From Rhizobium sp. Q54 (GTDB lineage: Bacteria > Pseudomonadota > Alphaproteobacteria > Rhizobiales > Beijerinckiaceae): a stretch of 38,067 bases of DNA. This document shows, piece after piece, positions 8,532-19,733 of this stretch. The stretch covers positions 1 to 38,067 of the forward strand of contig CAMCUC010000026.1 in the NCBI GenBank assembly GCA_945878875.1. The letters are read 5' to 3'. Both the position numbers and the translations under genes were made by a program. Numbering within the stretch: the first letter of the stretch is position 1; the number at the start of each line of letters is the position of its first letter. The notes under the pieces are model-generated. The model saw only the letters and a program-made list of their open reading frames with translations. It was not told the origin of the DNA and searched no databases.

Positions 8532-9667
8532 CAGATCCGCCTCTGCGTACGCGCATCACGAACCCGTTTCACAAGCTGCGAGAGTTCTGGTTGATGGTCA
8601 TTTTGGCAAGGAGATATGAAGCGATTCGAGCTTACTTCGGAATCTATCAACAACTTACGGAGTTGCATTTTAACATATGGAAGGCGTTTTAGCCTGCGAT
8701 TCAGAAGAGCAAAAACTCTCGGAAATCGGGATATCAGCCTGTAGGCGGCACGAATACCTGGAATGAGAATAGAACGGACTTTTGATCCAACAAGCTGATT
8801 GACTGCCAGAATTCTGTCGTGGATCAATTGAGGAACCAAATTCCCGTTCATTTTCTCTATCATGACGATGGCGTTTGCATGGGCTCCCTGAGCGCTTGAA
8901 ATAGCCGCACTTAGGGTATTTATTTTTTGGTCCAAAAGCTCCCGATCAAGTTCGAGCCGACGTGCATGACGTTTCAAACGGTGCTCACTCAGGCGGATAT
9001 AACAATCAAGCACATTTACAGGCACGGCAAAGGATGCATCCAGTTCAGGATGCTCATCTGCCACATAATAGCGGTTGACGCCGTCAAAGTAGACGAAATG
9101 ATAATTCGCCGCGCATATCAAATGATCCCATTCAAAATGATTGGGCGTATTGCTGTTAGGCAGCGTTGCTTCAACAAGTATAATCCAGGGTCGGTGCCGT
9201 TCGAGCCCGGCCCCTTTAATAACCGAACCTTCCGCGCCCTCAACGTCGATCTTCAGGAAGTGAATGACGCGCACTCCGTGACGATCCAGAATTGTATCAA
9301 GACGCTCTGTCTTTAGTGCAATCCGGTCAGGTTTAAAACCGGACTCCTCGAGCATCTCGCCAGCGCTGCGCACCAAAGTAGATAGGCCGGAGCGCGGCGC
9401 GTCATAGAAAATAACCTCTTCCGATACGTTCGAGACTGCAATATTTAGATTGACATCGTAAATGCGCGCGCGGTCTAGCAAAGCAAACGTTTGTGGCGAC
9501 GGCTCTATGTTAACGCCAGTCCACCCTCGATCATAGAACGCTTTTGTGACCGAATCTTCTTCCGGATGACTCGCGCCGACATCGACATAGACGCCGTTTC
9601 GTACATGCCCAAGAGCGCGAAAAAGTAATACGTCCTCATGATTTTGTGCATACGAAACAAACGTCAT
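8531..9667 (-). CDS. FkbM-family methyltransferase with C-terminal helical extension
   Basis: A 378-residue SAM-dependent methyltransferase. The FkbM core covers about residues 1-215: MTFVSYAQNHEDVLL opening, SAM-binding VYVDVGASHPEEDS near 27-40, and LKIDVEGAEGSVI near 138-150. The family O-methylates sugars or small molecules. Residues about 222-345 are a long, charged, mainly helical extension (HRLKRHARRLELDRELLDQK) with heptad-like spacing, not part of the usual FkbM core. The start at 9667 is chosen over an upstream in-frame one because AGAGG lies just before it and the ATG overlaps the wzt stop as ATGA. In wzm/wzt O-antigen systems a methyltransferase often caps the non-reducing end to stop growth. 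The position here, between the exporter ATPase and the polymerising glycosyltransferase, suggests that role (inference). Confidence 0.9.
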   Translation of the reverse strand: MTFVSYAQNHEDVLLFRALGHVRNGVYVDVGASHPEEDSVTKAFYDRGWTGVNIEPSPQTFALLDRARIYDVNLNIAVSNVSEEVIFYDAPRSGLSTLVRSAGEMLEESGFKPDRIALKTERLDTILDRHGVRVIHFLKIDVEGAEGSVIKGAGLERHRPWIILVEATLPNSNTPNHFEWDHLICAANYHFVYFDGVNRYYVADEHPELDASFAVPVNVLDCYIRLSEHRLKRHARRLELDRELLDQKINTLSAAISSAQGAHANAIVMIEKMNGNLVPQLIHDRILAVNQLVGSKVRSILIPGIRAAYRLISRFPRVFALLNRRLKRLPYVKMQLRKLLIDSEVSSNRFISPCQNDHQPELSQLVKRVRDARTQRRI

Positions 9668-10886
9668 ATGACCACCTCTACAGAAGGCTCCAACCACGAC
9701 GAACCTTCAAAATATGCCCGATCGCCAATCAAGACTTCGAACTGATGCGCCTGATCTGTCCATTCATAGTTTGAGTCGAGATGAGTATCGGAACTAACCA
9801 AAGCAGTGGAGATAGAATATTTTCCTGGGCCTATATTCAAAGAAAAAGAGAGGCGGAACAGAATTTTGGATCCGGACCTCACATTGCAAAGCGGGTTTCC
9901 CGTATGATGAGTGTTCGTCCCATAAACAACCTGTCCGAGGCGATCTCGAACCATATATCCAAAGATCAGCCGTTCAATATCTGCGTGCGCCTCAACTTGA
10001 ACTTCAAGAACAACTTGCGCACCAACAATAAAGGATCTCGCCTCAACGTCGGAGCCTTCGTGTAAAATTTTAATGGAGGAAACCTTCGCTTGGCCAGTAC
10101 CTGAAACGGTGACGCTGCGTCCGTCCGCCGCATGGCTTTTGTTCAACGTAGCGCCCGACGGATCCGCTATAAGCGCATTATAGAGATCAAACATCGCGGC
10201 TGGTTCGCCCTGGTCAATTACGCGTCCACGGTCAAGCAATATGACTGAATCACAAATTGATTGTATTGCAGTCTTGTCATGCGAGACGAGTACAAGCGTA
10301 GAGCCAAGTTCGCGGTATGAACGTATCCGCGCAAAACTTTTTTGCTGGAAGTATACGTCGCCTACAGAAAGAGCCTCGTCAACTAACAAGATATCGGGTC
10401 TGCGTGCAGTCGCTACGCTGAATGCAAGCCGCACCTGCATGCCAGTAGAATAGGTTCTAACGGGTCTGTCGAGGTAATCTCCAATCTCTGCGAACTCTGC
10501 GATATCAGGCATCAATGCATCCATTTCCTCATGGCTATGACCGAGTAACATGCCTGCAAGCCGGACATTTTGACGCCCCGTATAGTCTGGATGAAAAGCC
10601 AAACCCAGCTCAAGAATAGCCGACACCCTGCCAATGACTTCTACCCGTCCTTCTGAGACGGAAGACACGCCCGCGATCATCTTCAAGAGCGTGCTCTTGC
10701 CAGCACCATTAACGCCAACAAGACCAATCGCGGCCCCCGCGCGAATGGAGAAACTGATATTTCGGATCACCCAATTTTTTGTGTGGTAAACATTGGAAGT
10801 CGGGTTCACCCACTCGCGCAGCCTGCTCCAACGATTTGGATAATCGCGGTAAGCCTTTCCGACGCCGGAGACGGTGATGGAATCCA

Positions 10887-10887
<1 letters not shown>
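9664..10887 (-). CDS. wzt: Polysaccharide ABC exporter ATPase with C-terminal recognition domain
   Basis: A 407-residue ATPase that drives Wzm-dependent export of undecaprenyl-linked polysaccharide. The nucleotide-binding domain spans about 1-245: Walker A GVNGAGKST at 58-66, signature YSTGMQVRLAFSVA near 147-160, Walker B ILLVDEA at 166-172, and switch His near 203. Residues about 265-407 form an extra beta-rich domain (VLEVQVEAHADIERLIFGYM, VVYGTNTHHTG) of the Wzt C-terminal type. In E. coli O9a and Klebsiella O12 this domain binds the chemically capped chain end, and systems that have it usually have a terminal modification. That matches the adjacent methyltransferase. The start at 10887 is the ATG overlapping the wzm stop (TGATG); the preceding in-frame codon is TTG. 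Confidence 0.95.
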
Positions 10888-12973
<2,086 letters not shown>

Positions 12974-12984
12974 GGACGACAGAT

Positions 12985-14148
12985 TTAAGCCAGCTGGATA
13001 CGGCGATACATTTCGAGCGTTTGAGCGGCTGCGTGCCTCCAGGTCAGCGAACCTGGGATTTGACGCGCCAACAACGCTTCGACTGGATCGTCGAAATCCG
13101 AAGCGGCTAACAGCGCCGCGCGCCAGGCGTCCACATCCATCGGTTCAACGAACACGGCGCTTCCGCCACTCGCTTCACGGTGCGGCGGAATGTCCGACGC
13201 GATGACCCGGGCGCCCGCTGCTCGGGCTTCAGCTATGGGCATACCGAAGCCCTCGTAGATCGACGGGTATGCCATTGCACGCGCGCTTGCATAGAGATCA
13301 CGCAACTCATGGTCAGTGACGTATCCAATAATGCGGAGCGCGCCGCTTTGGATTAGCCGCTCCCCTTCACTCGGTATCGATTCTGACCAACCCTTCATAC
13401 CGACGAGGGCCAGCGGAAAGCGCTGCTGGAGGGTTGTTGGAGCATTTGCGTATGCACGCACGAGCGTAGCGATATTCTTACGGGGCTCCAGCGTGCCTAC
13501 GCACAAGAAAAATTTATCTTTCTCCAATCCGAATTTATCAAGTGTCCCGCGCGGATCGGCGGTCTGTAAAAACACAGCATCCACGCCAGGCGGAGCAACA
13601 ATAATATTTTCTCTTTTCACACCGTATACATCAACAATTTCACCTGCGGAAAACTCCGAGATCGTATGGACAAGGAACGCGTCATGAATGTAGCGGTCCA
13701 GTTTCGACATCCATCTAATGCGTTCTACAGGGTGATATTGCGGCAAGCGTTTGTGGGAAAGATCATACACGACAGGCAGAAATGGTAAGCCGGAGAATGC
13801 TGGCGGGCGATAGAGAAATGCGTGGAAGAAGTCGACGTGACGCCTAACAAGGCTCAATCGATATGCTGCGCTTCGCAATGCATGGAACGCGCTAGGCGCG
13901 AACGGAACTTTGCGAAGCAAGGTTTCAGCCCTGCCTGCACCCGCTTCCTTCTGCGACGAAACGTCGAGTTGATCAGTTGTGATGGGCGTCCAGTCGTATG
14001 CGCCAAACCCCGTATAATGAACGCCTGAATTCATTTGCATCACGGCCCGCATAACAGAGGCTTGATATTTGCCAACGCCCGTCCGTGCCGCCAGAAGCGG
14101 CCTGATGTCGACAGCTACACGCGCGCTGCAATAGCCGTCACCCATCAT
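12985..14148 (-). CDS. GT4-family glycosyltransferase (MtfB/WbdB-like)
   Basis: A 387-residue GT-B glycosyltransferase. The acceptor-side half opens with VAVDIRPLLAARTGVGKYQA, typical of the MtfB-like group of GT4 enzymes. The donor-side half has FLCVGTLEPRKNIATLVRAY and the EX7E region SIYEGFGMPIAEARAAG. The start at 14148 (MMGDGYCS) is preferred because AAAGG precedes it by eight bases and it overlaps the end of the upstream gene by 11 bases; a GTG seven codons upstream is an alternative. It is last in the operon with the next GT4 and the ligase-like gene. By analogy with O8/O9a mannan assembly it could be an adaptor or priming mannosyltransferase, but substrate assignment is inference. Confidence 0.9.
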   Translation of the reverse strand: MMGDGYCSARVAVDIRPLLAARTGVGKYQASVMRAVMQMNSGVHYTGFGAYDWTPITTDQLDVSSQKEAGAGRAETLLRKVPFAPSAFHALRSAAYRLSLVRRHVDFFHAFLYRPPAFSGLPFLPVVYDLSHKRLPQYHPVERIRWMSKLDRYIHDAFLVHTISEFSAGEIVDVYGVKRENIIVAPPGVDAVFLQTADPRGTLDKFGLEKDKFFLCVGTLEPRKNIATLVRAYANAPTTLQQRFPLALVGMKGWSESIPSEGERLIQSGALRIIGYVTDHELRDLYASARAMAYPSIYEGFGMPIAEARAAGARVIASDIPPHREASGGSAVFVEPMDVDAWRAALLAASDFDDPVEALLARQIPGSLTWRHAAAQTLEMYRRIQLA

Positions 14149-15265
14149 GGGAATCGCCTTTAGAAACACGTGAGAGAAGCGAGCTGAGCTTCAATTCATA
14201 ATTACGCTGATCGTATAGCGCTACCGCTCTTGCACGCGCATTCTTCGACAGCCTCTTTCGCATCGCTGTATTGTCGAGAAGAAGGTTGATCGCTCGCGCA
14301 AGTGCACCGGCGTCATTTGGCTGAATTGTGATAGCCTCAATGTCATGCCGCGCTACATCTGGTACGGCGGTGGGAATATGCGTGTTCACAATTGCGCAGC
14401 CACAAGCCATCGCCTCAATTTGCGCAATTCCAAAAGTCTCCGCCGCACTGACGGAAGGAAATGCAAATATGTCGGTAGAACTCATTAATTCAATCAGATC
14501 AGCCTGAGGTAAATTACCAATCAGCTTCACGCGATGTGACAAACCCGCAGTAGAAATTTGCTCCACAAGAGCTGGGCGCTCAATGCCTTCTCCAACAATC
14601 ACAATCTCGGCATCGATGAAGCGGGCCGCTTCAATGAGCACATCGAAACCCTTGTATTTCACGAGGCGGCCGCAAGCGACTATTCGTGGATTAGCATTGC
14701 ATGACGTCGAGGGATGCATTGATGGTTTGAAAGTCTGGGTATCAACCGCGTAGGGAATAATTGAAATCTTTGCGCTAAACGGCTCTAGTATCGATCCATC
14801 ATAAGAAAGACTTGGGTGAGACAGGATAATGCAATCCGCACGCTTCAATGTTCGCAACAAAAGCGGCTTGATAAATTTATAAGCCCGCTTTTGGGAGATC
14901 ACGTGCGAGTGCCAATAAACGATAAGCTTCTTTCGGCGACCAAGGAACAGCCCCAGAACAATATCCGCTAACGGAAAAGGAGCATGCAAGACAATGAGAT
15001 CGGCCTTGCGGGACCGAAGCCAAAGCTTGAACGGATAGAAAGGCGCGACCGGGAGCGACAGCAGATCACCCCATGAAAACGCGCGTTCGATAAGAACGCC
15101 ATCTCTTACTTCAGGGTTTCTTGAGGTTGCGCTGGTGACCAATATCGACTGTTCAAATTTTTCTTGATCAAGACGCGAAACTATATCGACGACATAGGGG
15201 ATACCCCCGAAGAGATCAGGGTAAAAGCTTTTGTAAGCGTGAAGAATCTTTGTCTTGCCGCGCAT
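14138..15265 (-). CDS. GT4-family glycosyltransferase (WbdC-like)
   Basis: A 375-residue GT-B enzyme. The N-terminus (KTKILHAYKSFYPDLFGGIP) and the middle (VYWHSHVISQKRAYKFIKPL) resemble the WbdC/WbpZ-type enzymes that add the first mannose or rhamnose to the lipid-linked primer. The donor half shows CGRLVKYKGFDVLIEAARF and an EX7E element in AAETFGIAQIEAMACG. The start ATG at 15265 has a GGTGATGG purine-rich stretch before it. It follows the ligase-like gene after 90 bases and overlaps the next GT4. The WbdC comparison is from memory of family motifs, not an alignment. Confidence 0.9.
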   Translation of the reverse strand: MRGKTKILHAYKSFYPDLFGGIPYVVDIVSRLDQEKFEQSILVTSATSRNPEVRDGVLIERAFSWGDLLSLPVAPFYPFKLWLRSRKADLIVLHAPFPLADIVLGLFLGRRKKLIVYWHSHVISQKRAYKFIKPLLLRTLKRADCIILSHPSLSYDGSILEPFSAKISIIPYAVDTQTFKPSMHPSTSCNANPRIVACGRLVKYKGFDVLIEAARFIDAEIVIVGEGIERPALVEQISTAGLSHRVKLIGNLPQADLIELMSSTDIFAFPSVSAAETFGIAQIEAMACGCAIVNTHIPTAVPDVARHDIEAITIQPNDAGALARAINLLLDNTAMRKRLSKNARARAVALYDQRNYELKLSSLLSRVSKGDSHDG

Positions 15266-15355
15266 CCACCATCACCAAAAAGCGCGATGCACCATAGAGC
15301 CTTGCGGCACGCACATCCGCATAGATGCTATTTCATATCAACGCTGCCCAATTCA

Positions 15356-16585
15356 TTATGTGGCCTCGCCAAAATCGAACTCCAGATTACAATAACTTGT
15401 ATGACGTAAAGCGACAAGAGAGAGAACAACTGCCGCCCAGAACCACGCCTGCCAAAGACCATGACTCACAAGCGAAATAACGCAAGTCGCTGCGACAAGT
15501 CCGCAGCAGCGCCCGAAGGCCCGCGGTTTCATTGAGCTGGACGCCTGCCAGAGTGCGAGGCTGGCAAAGCAGCCGAGCAGCACGCCCGGCACCCCGAGTT
15601 CGAGCCAAACCTGCAAGAAATTGTTGTGCGTGTGCCCCCAGCCAAGCCCATCAAAACGGCCCATAAGCATACGGTCTTCGGCGAACGCCAAAGCCGAGCC
15701 TGCCCCGGCGCCCCACGGCATTAATGCGAGCGCGGCGCTTCCGCCTCCCTGCCATATGACCAAACGATCCTGTGCATGCGCGGCTTCCGGAATTGATATA
15801 TTTGAAACGACGACCGCATCGACCAGCGCTCCGAGCCACGGCGCCAAGGCCCAGCAGAGTAAGATACACAGGCCAATCAGAAAAATCAGCGTCGTTCGCG
15901 ACGCAAACATGGAAAGACCCCAAACGGCGCCAGAGGCCAGCAATGCAAGCTTAGCGCTTTCGCTATCGCTAACGAACGCAGCGATTGAGACGCTCAGCCA
16001 TGCCGCCGAAAGCCATAGCCTCGAGACATCCGGCCTTGCGGACAAGCCCCAGCATAGAATCAGCAAGCTGACTACAATCATATTATAGCGGTGCGCTTCG
16101 CCAGTTTTGCGCACAAGCGATGCGAGCGGCAGCCCGTTCAGCAGATCAAGTGTGACGATCAGTCCACCAATTGCGAGACAAAGGGCAAAGAGCTTATGAA
16201 AAATTGCGCCGTGGCGTCCTGGTTCAACAATCATCAAAATTAAACCTGATGCAAACACCGCCCCAAATGCGGCCAGCTGCAGAAAGCCCCTTTCAGGCAG
16301 TGGGGACCACGCGAGGGATATGCAGCCCCAGAAGAGAAATGCGACGAAAAGCTGCACTGCGGGAGCCGCAAGTAACCTCTCGGAATAAACGCGCCACGAT
16401 GCGCCGCGCAACACGTGCGTGATAATGACGAGCAAGGCGAGCGAGACGAGGAGCGGCGGACCAGATCGACGCACAAAGGGGAGAAGGGCAGGCAAGATGC
16501 AAAGCGGCATCACTAGCAGTTCGGCGAACGTTAGCGACCCAAAACGTTTGTTATGGAAATAACGATTGAGGATTGGACGAATCAC
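15356..16585 (-). CDS. O-antigen ligase/polymerase-like membrane protein
   Basis: A 409-residue polytopic inner-membrane protein with roughly ten to twelve hydrophobic segments. The large loop contains LGWGHTHNNFLQVWLELGVP, the histidine-containing signature of the Wzy_C/WaaL family, followed by membrane segments (GVLLGCFASLALWQAS). Such proteins either ligate lipid-linked O-chains to lipid A-core in the periplasm (WaaL) or polymerise repeat units (Wzy). Next to an ABC-type exporter, which needs no Wzy, ligase is the better guess. The start is GTG, overlapping the stop of the upstream CapD-like gene by four bases (GTGA), indicating coupled translation. Confidence 0.85.
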   Translation of the reverse strand: MIRPILNRYFHNKRFGSLTFAELLVMPLCILPALLPFVRRSGPPLLVSLALLVIITHVLRGASWRVYSERLLAAPAVQLFVAFLFWGCISLAWSPLPERGFLQLAAFGAVFASGLILMIVEPGRHGAIFHKLFALCLAIGGLIVTLDLLNGLPLASLVRKTGEAHRYNMIVVSLLILCWGLSARPDVSRLWLSAAWLSVSIAAFVSDSESAKLALLASGAVWGLSMFASRTTLIFLIGLCILLCWALAPWLGALVDAVVVSNISIPEAAHAQDRLVIWQGGGSAALALMPWGAGAGSALAFAEDRMLMGRFDGLGWGHTHNNFLQVWLELGVPGVLLGCFASLALWQASSSMKPRAFGRCCGLVAATCVISLVSHGLWQAWFWAAVVLSLVALRHTSYCNLEFDFGEAT

Positions 16586-18516
16586 GCAGGCCGCCCCCCA
16601 GTCGTTTCGATCGCAATCGGCTCGTGCCGCTCGATCATCGCTTGCATTGCGCTCAAAGCCAAGTCTTTGTCGTCTTGCTCCAGCGCAACGGCCAGATTTA
16701 TCAGAGCAGGTTCAACGTGCGCGTAAAACTGGGCGCAAGTCTCCAGCTGGAAGACACCGGCTTCATGCGAGGGGGTCGCATATTCGCCCGCTGCTATCAA
16801 CGATTCATGAAGTCGCTCACCCGGGCGCAAACCTGTGTAGACGATTTTAATGTCCTGATGCGGCGTCCATCCCGACCATTCGATCAATTGCTCCGCCAGA
16901 TCGACGATGCGCACCGGCTGGCCCATGTCGAGCAAAAACGTCGAGAATCTCACGCGCACGTTTTGCGTTTCATTCGCCACCAGAGAACATGACACCAGCA
17001 CGAGTTCAGCAGCTTCCCTGATGCTCATGAAATAACGCGTCATCGCAGGATCAGTTACAGTCACCGGCCCACCGCTCGCAATCTGACGCAAGAAAATTGG
17101 TACGACGGAACCGCTTGAGCCAAGCACATTTCCAAAACGTACGGAGAGAACGCGGCGCCCCTGTGTCTCCTTTACGCGCGAGACGAGAATCTCGGAGCAG
17201 CGTTTCGTAAGACCCAACATGCCGACTGGATCTACTGCCTTATCCGTGGAAATATTAACCAGCGTGGGAACATCGAGTTCCGCTGCGACCTGCAAGACGT
17301 TTAGCGAACCAAATACATTTGTTTTGACCGCCTCTTGCCAGTTTGCCTCCGCTAGATCGACGTGTTTGAGCGCAGCTGAATGAACGACGATGTCAGGCAT
17401 CGCCCTCGCCACCACTCTTCGCAGACGGTTAACGTCGCGCACATCTGCGAGCTGACCATGTATCCCGCAATCTGTTGCGAACTCCTGCAGTTCAGAAAGA
17501 ATTAATTGAAGCGCCTGTTCAGATATTTCAACGATGATGATTTCACGTGCGCCGTGTGCTGCAATAATGCGGGCTATTTCTCCTCCAATGGAGCCGCCGC
17601 CTCCGGTGATGAGCACGGACTTGCCCCGCACCAGCGCACTAATACGCTCATGATCGACGCGGATTTCGTGTCTAAGAAAGAAATCTGAGAAATTAACTGG
17701 CGCAGGCGCCGCCCCCTGCCCGAGATCAACTGGCTGCAGTCGCAGTATCTGCAAACCAAGTCGGCGAGCGTTAACCTGTAACGCGCGTAACTCTTCCGGT
17801 CGTTCCGTAAGGCTTGCCGCCGTCAGAACTGCACTAACGCTAAAGCCGCCCAGTCGAAGCGACGCACAACACGCCTCAAGCTTATCAATATCTCCAAAAA
17901 CCTGCACGCCGCGCACACGCTTGGCCTCAGCTGCTCCACGCGGGATCAGCCCGGCCGCTATAAAGAGATTCTTCAGCAAGCCCTGTTCGGCAGCGCGCAA
18001 AGCAGCGTCAAATTCTTTCAGCGCCCCCACAAAGACAACTGCATCAATATCCTCGAGCTCCTTGACCTTGCGCCGAAGAAGCAAACGGTACACGCGATAA
18101 GCGACGCGCCCGCCGATCAGGAATGCACATTGAAACATGCAGAATATGAATACGCTTCGAAGGTCGATAGAAGAAAGGCCTGCATGAGAATACAAGACGG
18201 ATGCCAACAACAGCCCAAGCGAGACCAGAATGCTTGCCCTGAGAATAGCGAGAAAATCAAACAGAGACGCCAGCCGCCAGCGCGAGGAAAAAACCCCAAG
18301 CGCCCAAAGAGCAGCCATTGAGGCGATCGAGGTTGCAACGACCAAAGGCCCGAGGCTCGTGAGGTAATCAAGCAGCTCAACCGGGCGCTCCAGAAGCGCG
18401 AGCGCAAGCAGTAGCGCTGCTGCGCTGCCGATGCCGTCATGCAGCACGACAAGCGTATTCTTTAGGTGCCTCAACCGAAAACGGCGCTTGTTAAGCGAAG
18501 CGTTGAGAGCAGCCAT
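16582..18516 (-). CDS. CapD/FlaA1-like membrane nucleotide-sugar dehydratase or reductase
   Basis: A 644-residue protein with four to five N-terminal membrane segments (about 20-145), a linker Rossmann-like domain (about 158-280) and a C-terminal SDR domain from about 295. Visible motifs: GGGGSIG at 305-311, HSAALKHVDLAEAN, STDKAVDP at 423-430, then LGLTKR. WbpM-type dehydratases have a Met in an MxxxK site where this protein has Leu434 (Lys438 is kept). The family makes UDP-4-keto-6-deoxy sugars; in Rhizobium etli related proteins (WreV, WreQ) act with the WecA-like WreU to start O-antigen on QuiNAc. The adjacent WecA-like gene fits. The start at 18516 is chosen because earlier in-frame codons would run through the inverted repeat; its ribosome site (GAAAG) is weak. 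Confidence 0.88.
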   Translation of the reverse strand: MAALNASLNKRRFRLRHLKNTLVVLHDGIGSAAALLLALALLERPVELLDYLTSLGPLVVATSIASMAALWALGVFSSRWRLASLFDFLAILRASILVSLGLLLASVLYSHAGLSSIDLRSVFIFCMFQCAFLIGGRVAYRVYRLLLRRKVKELEDIDAVVFVGALKEFDAALRAAEQGLLKNLFIAAGLIPRGAAEAKRVRGVQVFGDIDKLEACCASLRLGGFSVSAVLTAASLTERPEELRALQVNARRLGLQILRLQPVDLGQGAAPAPVNFSDFFLRHEIRVDHERISALVRGKSVLITGGGGSIGGEIARIIAAHGAREIIIVEISEQALQLILSELQEFATDCGIHGQLADVRDVNRLRRVVARAMPDIVVHSAALKHVDLAEANWQEAVKTNVFGSLNVLQVAAELDVPTLVNISTDKAVDPVGMLGLTKRCSEILVSRVKETQGRRVLSVRFGNVLGSSGSVVPIFLRQIASGGPVTVTDPAMTRYFMSIREAAELVLVSCSLVANETQNVRVRFSTFLLDMGQPVRIVDLAEQLIEWSGWTPHQDIKIVYTGLRPGERLHESLIAAGEYATPSHEAGVFQLETCAQFYAHVEPALINLAVALEQDDKDLALSAMQAMIERHEPIAIETTGGRPA

Positions 18517-18554
18517 TGAATTTGCTTTCGAGGCGCGAGCGATGCGTGTCGATA

Positions 18555-18593
18555 CATCATGCAATGTAATCTCATGGATTACATTGCATGATG
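18555..18593. repeat. Perfect 17-bp inverted repeat between divergent operons
   Basis: Left arm 18555-18571 and right arm 18577-18593 are exact reverse complements (CATCATGCAATGTAATC and its complement) with a 5-base spacer TCATG. There is no T-run on either side, so it is not an intrinsic terminator. It lies about 39 bases upstream of the CapD-like start and 130 bases upstream of the WecA-like start, in the shared 206-base promoter region. An operator for a dimeric regulator or an RNA hairpin in a leader are both possible. Confidence 0.9.
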
Positions 18594-18722
18594 AGTGTGA
18601 TCCGCCCCTGTTGCGCGACCTGTTGCAATCGTCCGCAGCAGGTCGCCATTGAGCGCGCGTACGGATCGCCTTATGGTACAAACGCTCGCCGCGCGTCTTG
18701 TCGCGTTTTCAAGTGGTTCGTT

Positions 18723-19724
18723 ATGTCGCCATCGCCTGTTGCCCAATCCTACGAGTTGCTGATGGCGCTGGCGCTCGTTGGATTGGCGATTGCAGCGATT
18801 TCAATCTACGTGTCGTTACCGTTTCTTGGTCGCCTTGCGCCTGCGTTGCCGAATGCACGATCATCGCACAAAACTCCTGTGCCGCAGCTAGGCGGCGTGT
18901 TCGTGCTTGCGGGTGCTCTCGGGGCGGTGAGCGTGTTCGCACCCAGTGGAGCTATGTCCATAACTATCGCGTGCGCGCTCGCTTTGTGCATCGTGGGCGC
19001 GATAGACGATGTGCAGCGCCTGTCGATCTCGGTACGCTTTATCTGCTACATGGCGGCCGCCGGTCTGTTCGTATTCAGCGAGGGGGATGTCAACCGCCTT
19101 GCCCCTCAGGTGCCCTACGCACTCGAATTTGCTGCGGTTTGTCTGGCTCTGTTCTGGTTCATGAACCTAACAAATTTCATGGACGGGATTGACGGCATTG
19201 TCGTTGCACAATTCGTTCCTGTCTTTTCGTTTGCCGCGCTGCTCGGCGCGTTTGGTTTAATCGGCTTGGCAGAGGGTGCTGTGGGTGCGGCGCTTGCTGG
19301 CGCCTTGCTGGGGTTCTTTATTTTTAACAAACCTCGCGCGCGCCTCTTCCTTGGAGACGCTGGCAGCGTGCCGCTCGGCTTTCTGAGCGCCGTTCTGTGC
19401 TACAGGATTGCCCGCGACGTGAACGTTCTCGCAGCCCTGGCGCCCCCACTTTACTTTATCGCCGATGCAAGCCTCACGCTTTGTAAACGTATCTTGCAGC
19501 GTGAACGTTTCTGGTTGCCACACCGGAAGCATTTCTATCAGCAGGCGTTTGACGCTGGCCAATCAAACTGGTCGATCATAGCCCGGGTCGCATTGTCTGC
19601 GCTAGCGCTTTGCGCGCTAGCTTTCGCCGGACTTGGAGAAGATTCGAACACTCTCCTTTGGCTTGGGGCGCTGGCAATCCTCACGGTCGGCAGCCTTCTG
19701 TTGTCCCTGGCAAGACGAACATAA
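18723..19724 (+). CDS. WecA/MraY-like glycosyl-1-phosphate transferase
   Basis: A 333-residue polytopic membrane enzyme of the PNPT superfamily that transfers a sugar-1-phosphate (HexNAc type) from UDP-sugar to undecaprenyl phosphate, priming polysaccharide assembly. Family motifs are present: SSHKTPVPQLGGVFVLAG, VGAIDDVQRLS, the aspartate loop NLTNFMDGIDGIVV, FLGDAGSVPLGFLSA, and the late LPHRKHFYQQ loop. About ten hydrophobic segments are visible. Length is normal for WbpL/WecA-type proteins. An open frame extends upstream to ATGs inside the inverted repeat, but the family-like beginning (MSPSPVAQSYELLMALALVG) starts at 18723; no strong ribosome site precedes it, so the start is tentative. 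It is the likely chain initiator for the O-antigen block. Confidence 0.92.
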   Translation: MSPSPVAQSYELLMALALVGLAIAAISIYVSLPFLGRLAPALPNARSSHKTPVPQLGGVFVLAGALGAVSVFAPSGAMSITIACALALCIVGAIDDVQRLSISVRFICYMAAAGLFVFSEGDVNRLAPQVPYALEFAAVCLALFWFMNLTNFMDGIDGIVVAQFVPVFSFAALLGAFGLIGLAEGAVGAALAGALLGFFIFNKPRARLFLGDAGSVPLGFLSAVLCYRIARDVNVLAALAPPLYFIADASLTLCKRILQRERFWLPHRKHFYQQAFDAGQSNWSIIARVALSALALCALAFAGLGEDSNTLLWLGALAILTVGSLLLSLARRT

Positions 19725-19733
19725 GACGGGGCG

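Noticed and set aside
18588..18722. N-terminal extension of the WecA-like frame starting inside the palindrome
   Set aside because: The extension is Cys/Arg-rich and unlike the family N-terminus; the hydrophobic family-like start is at 18723.
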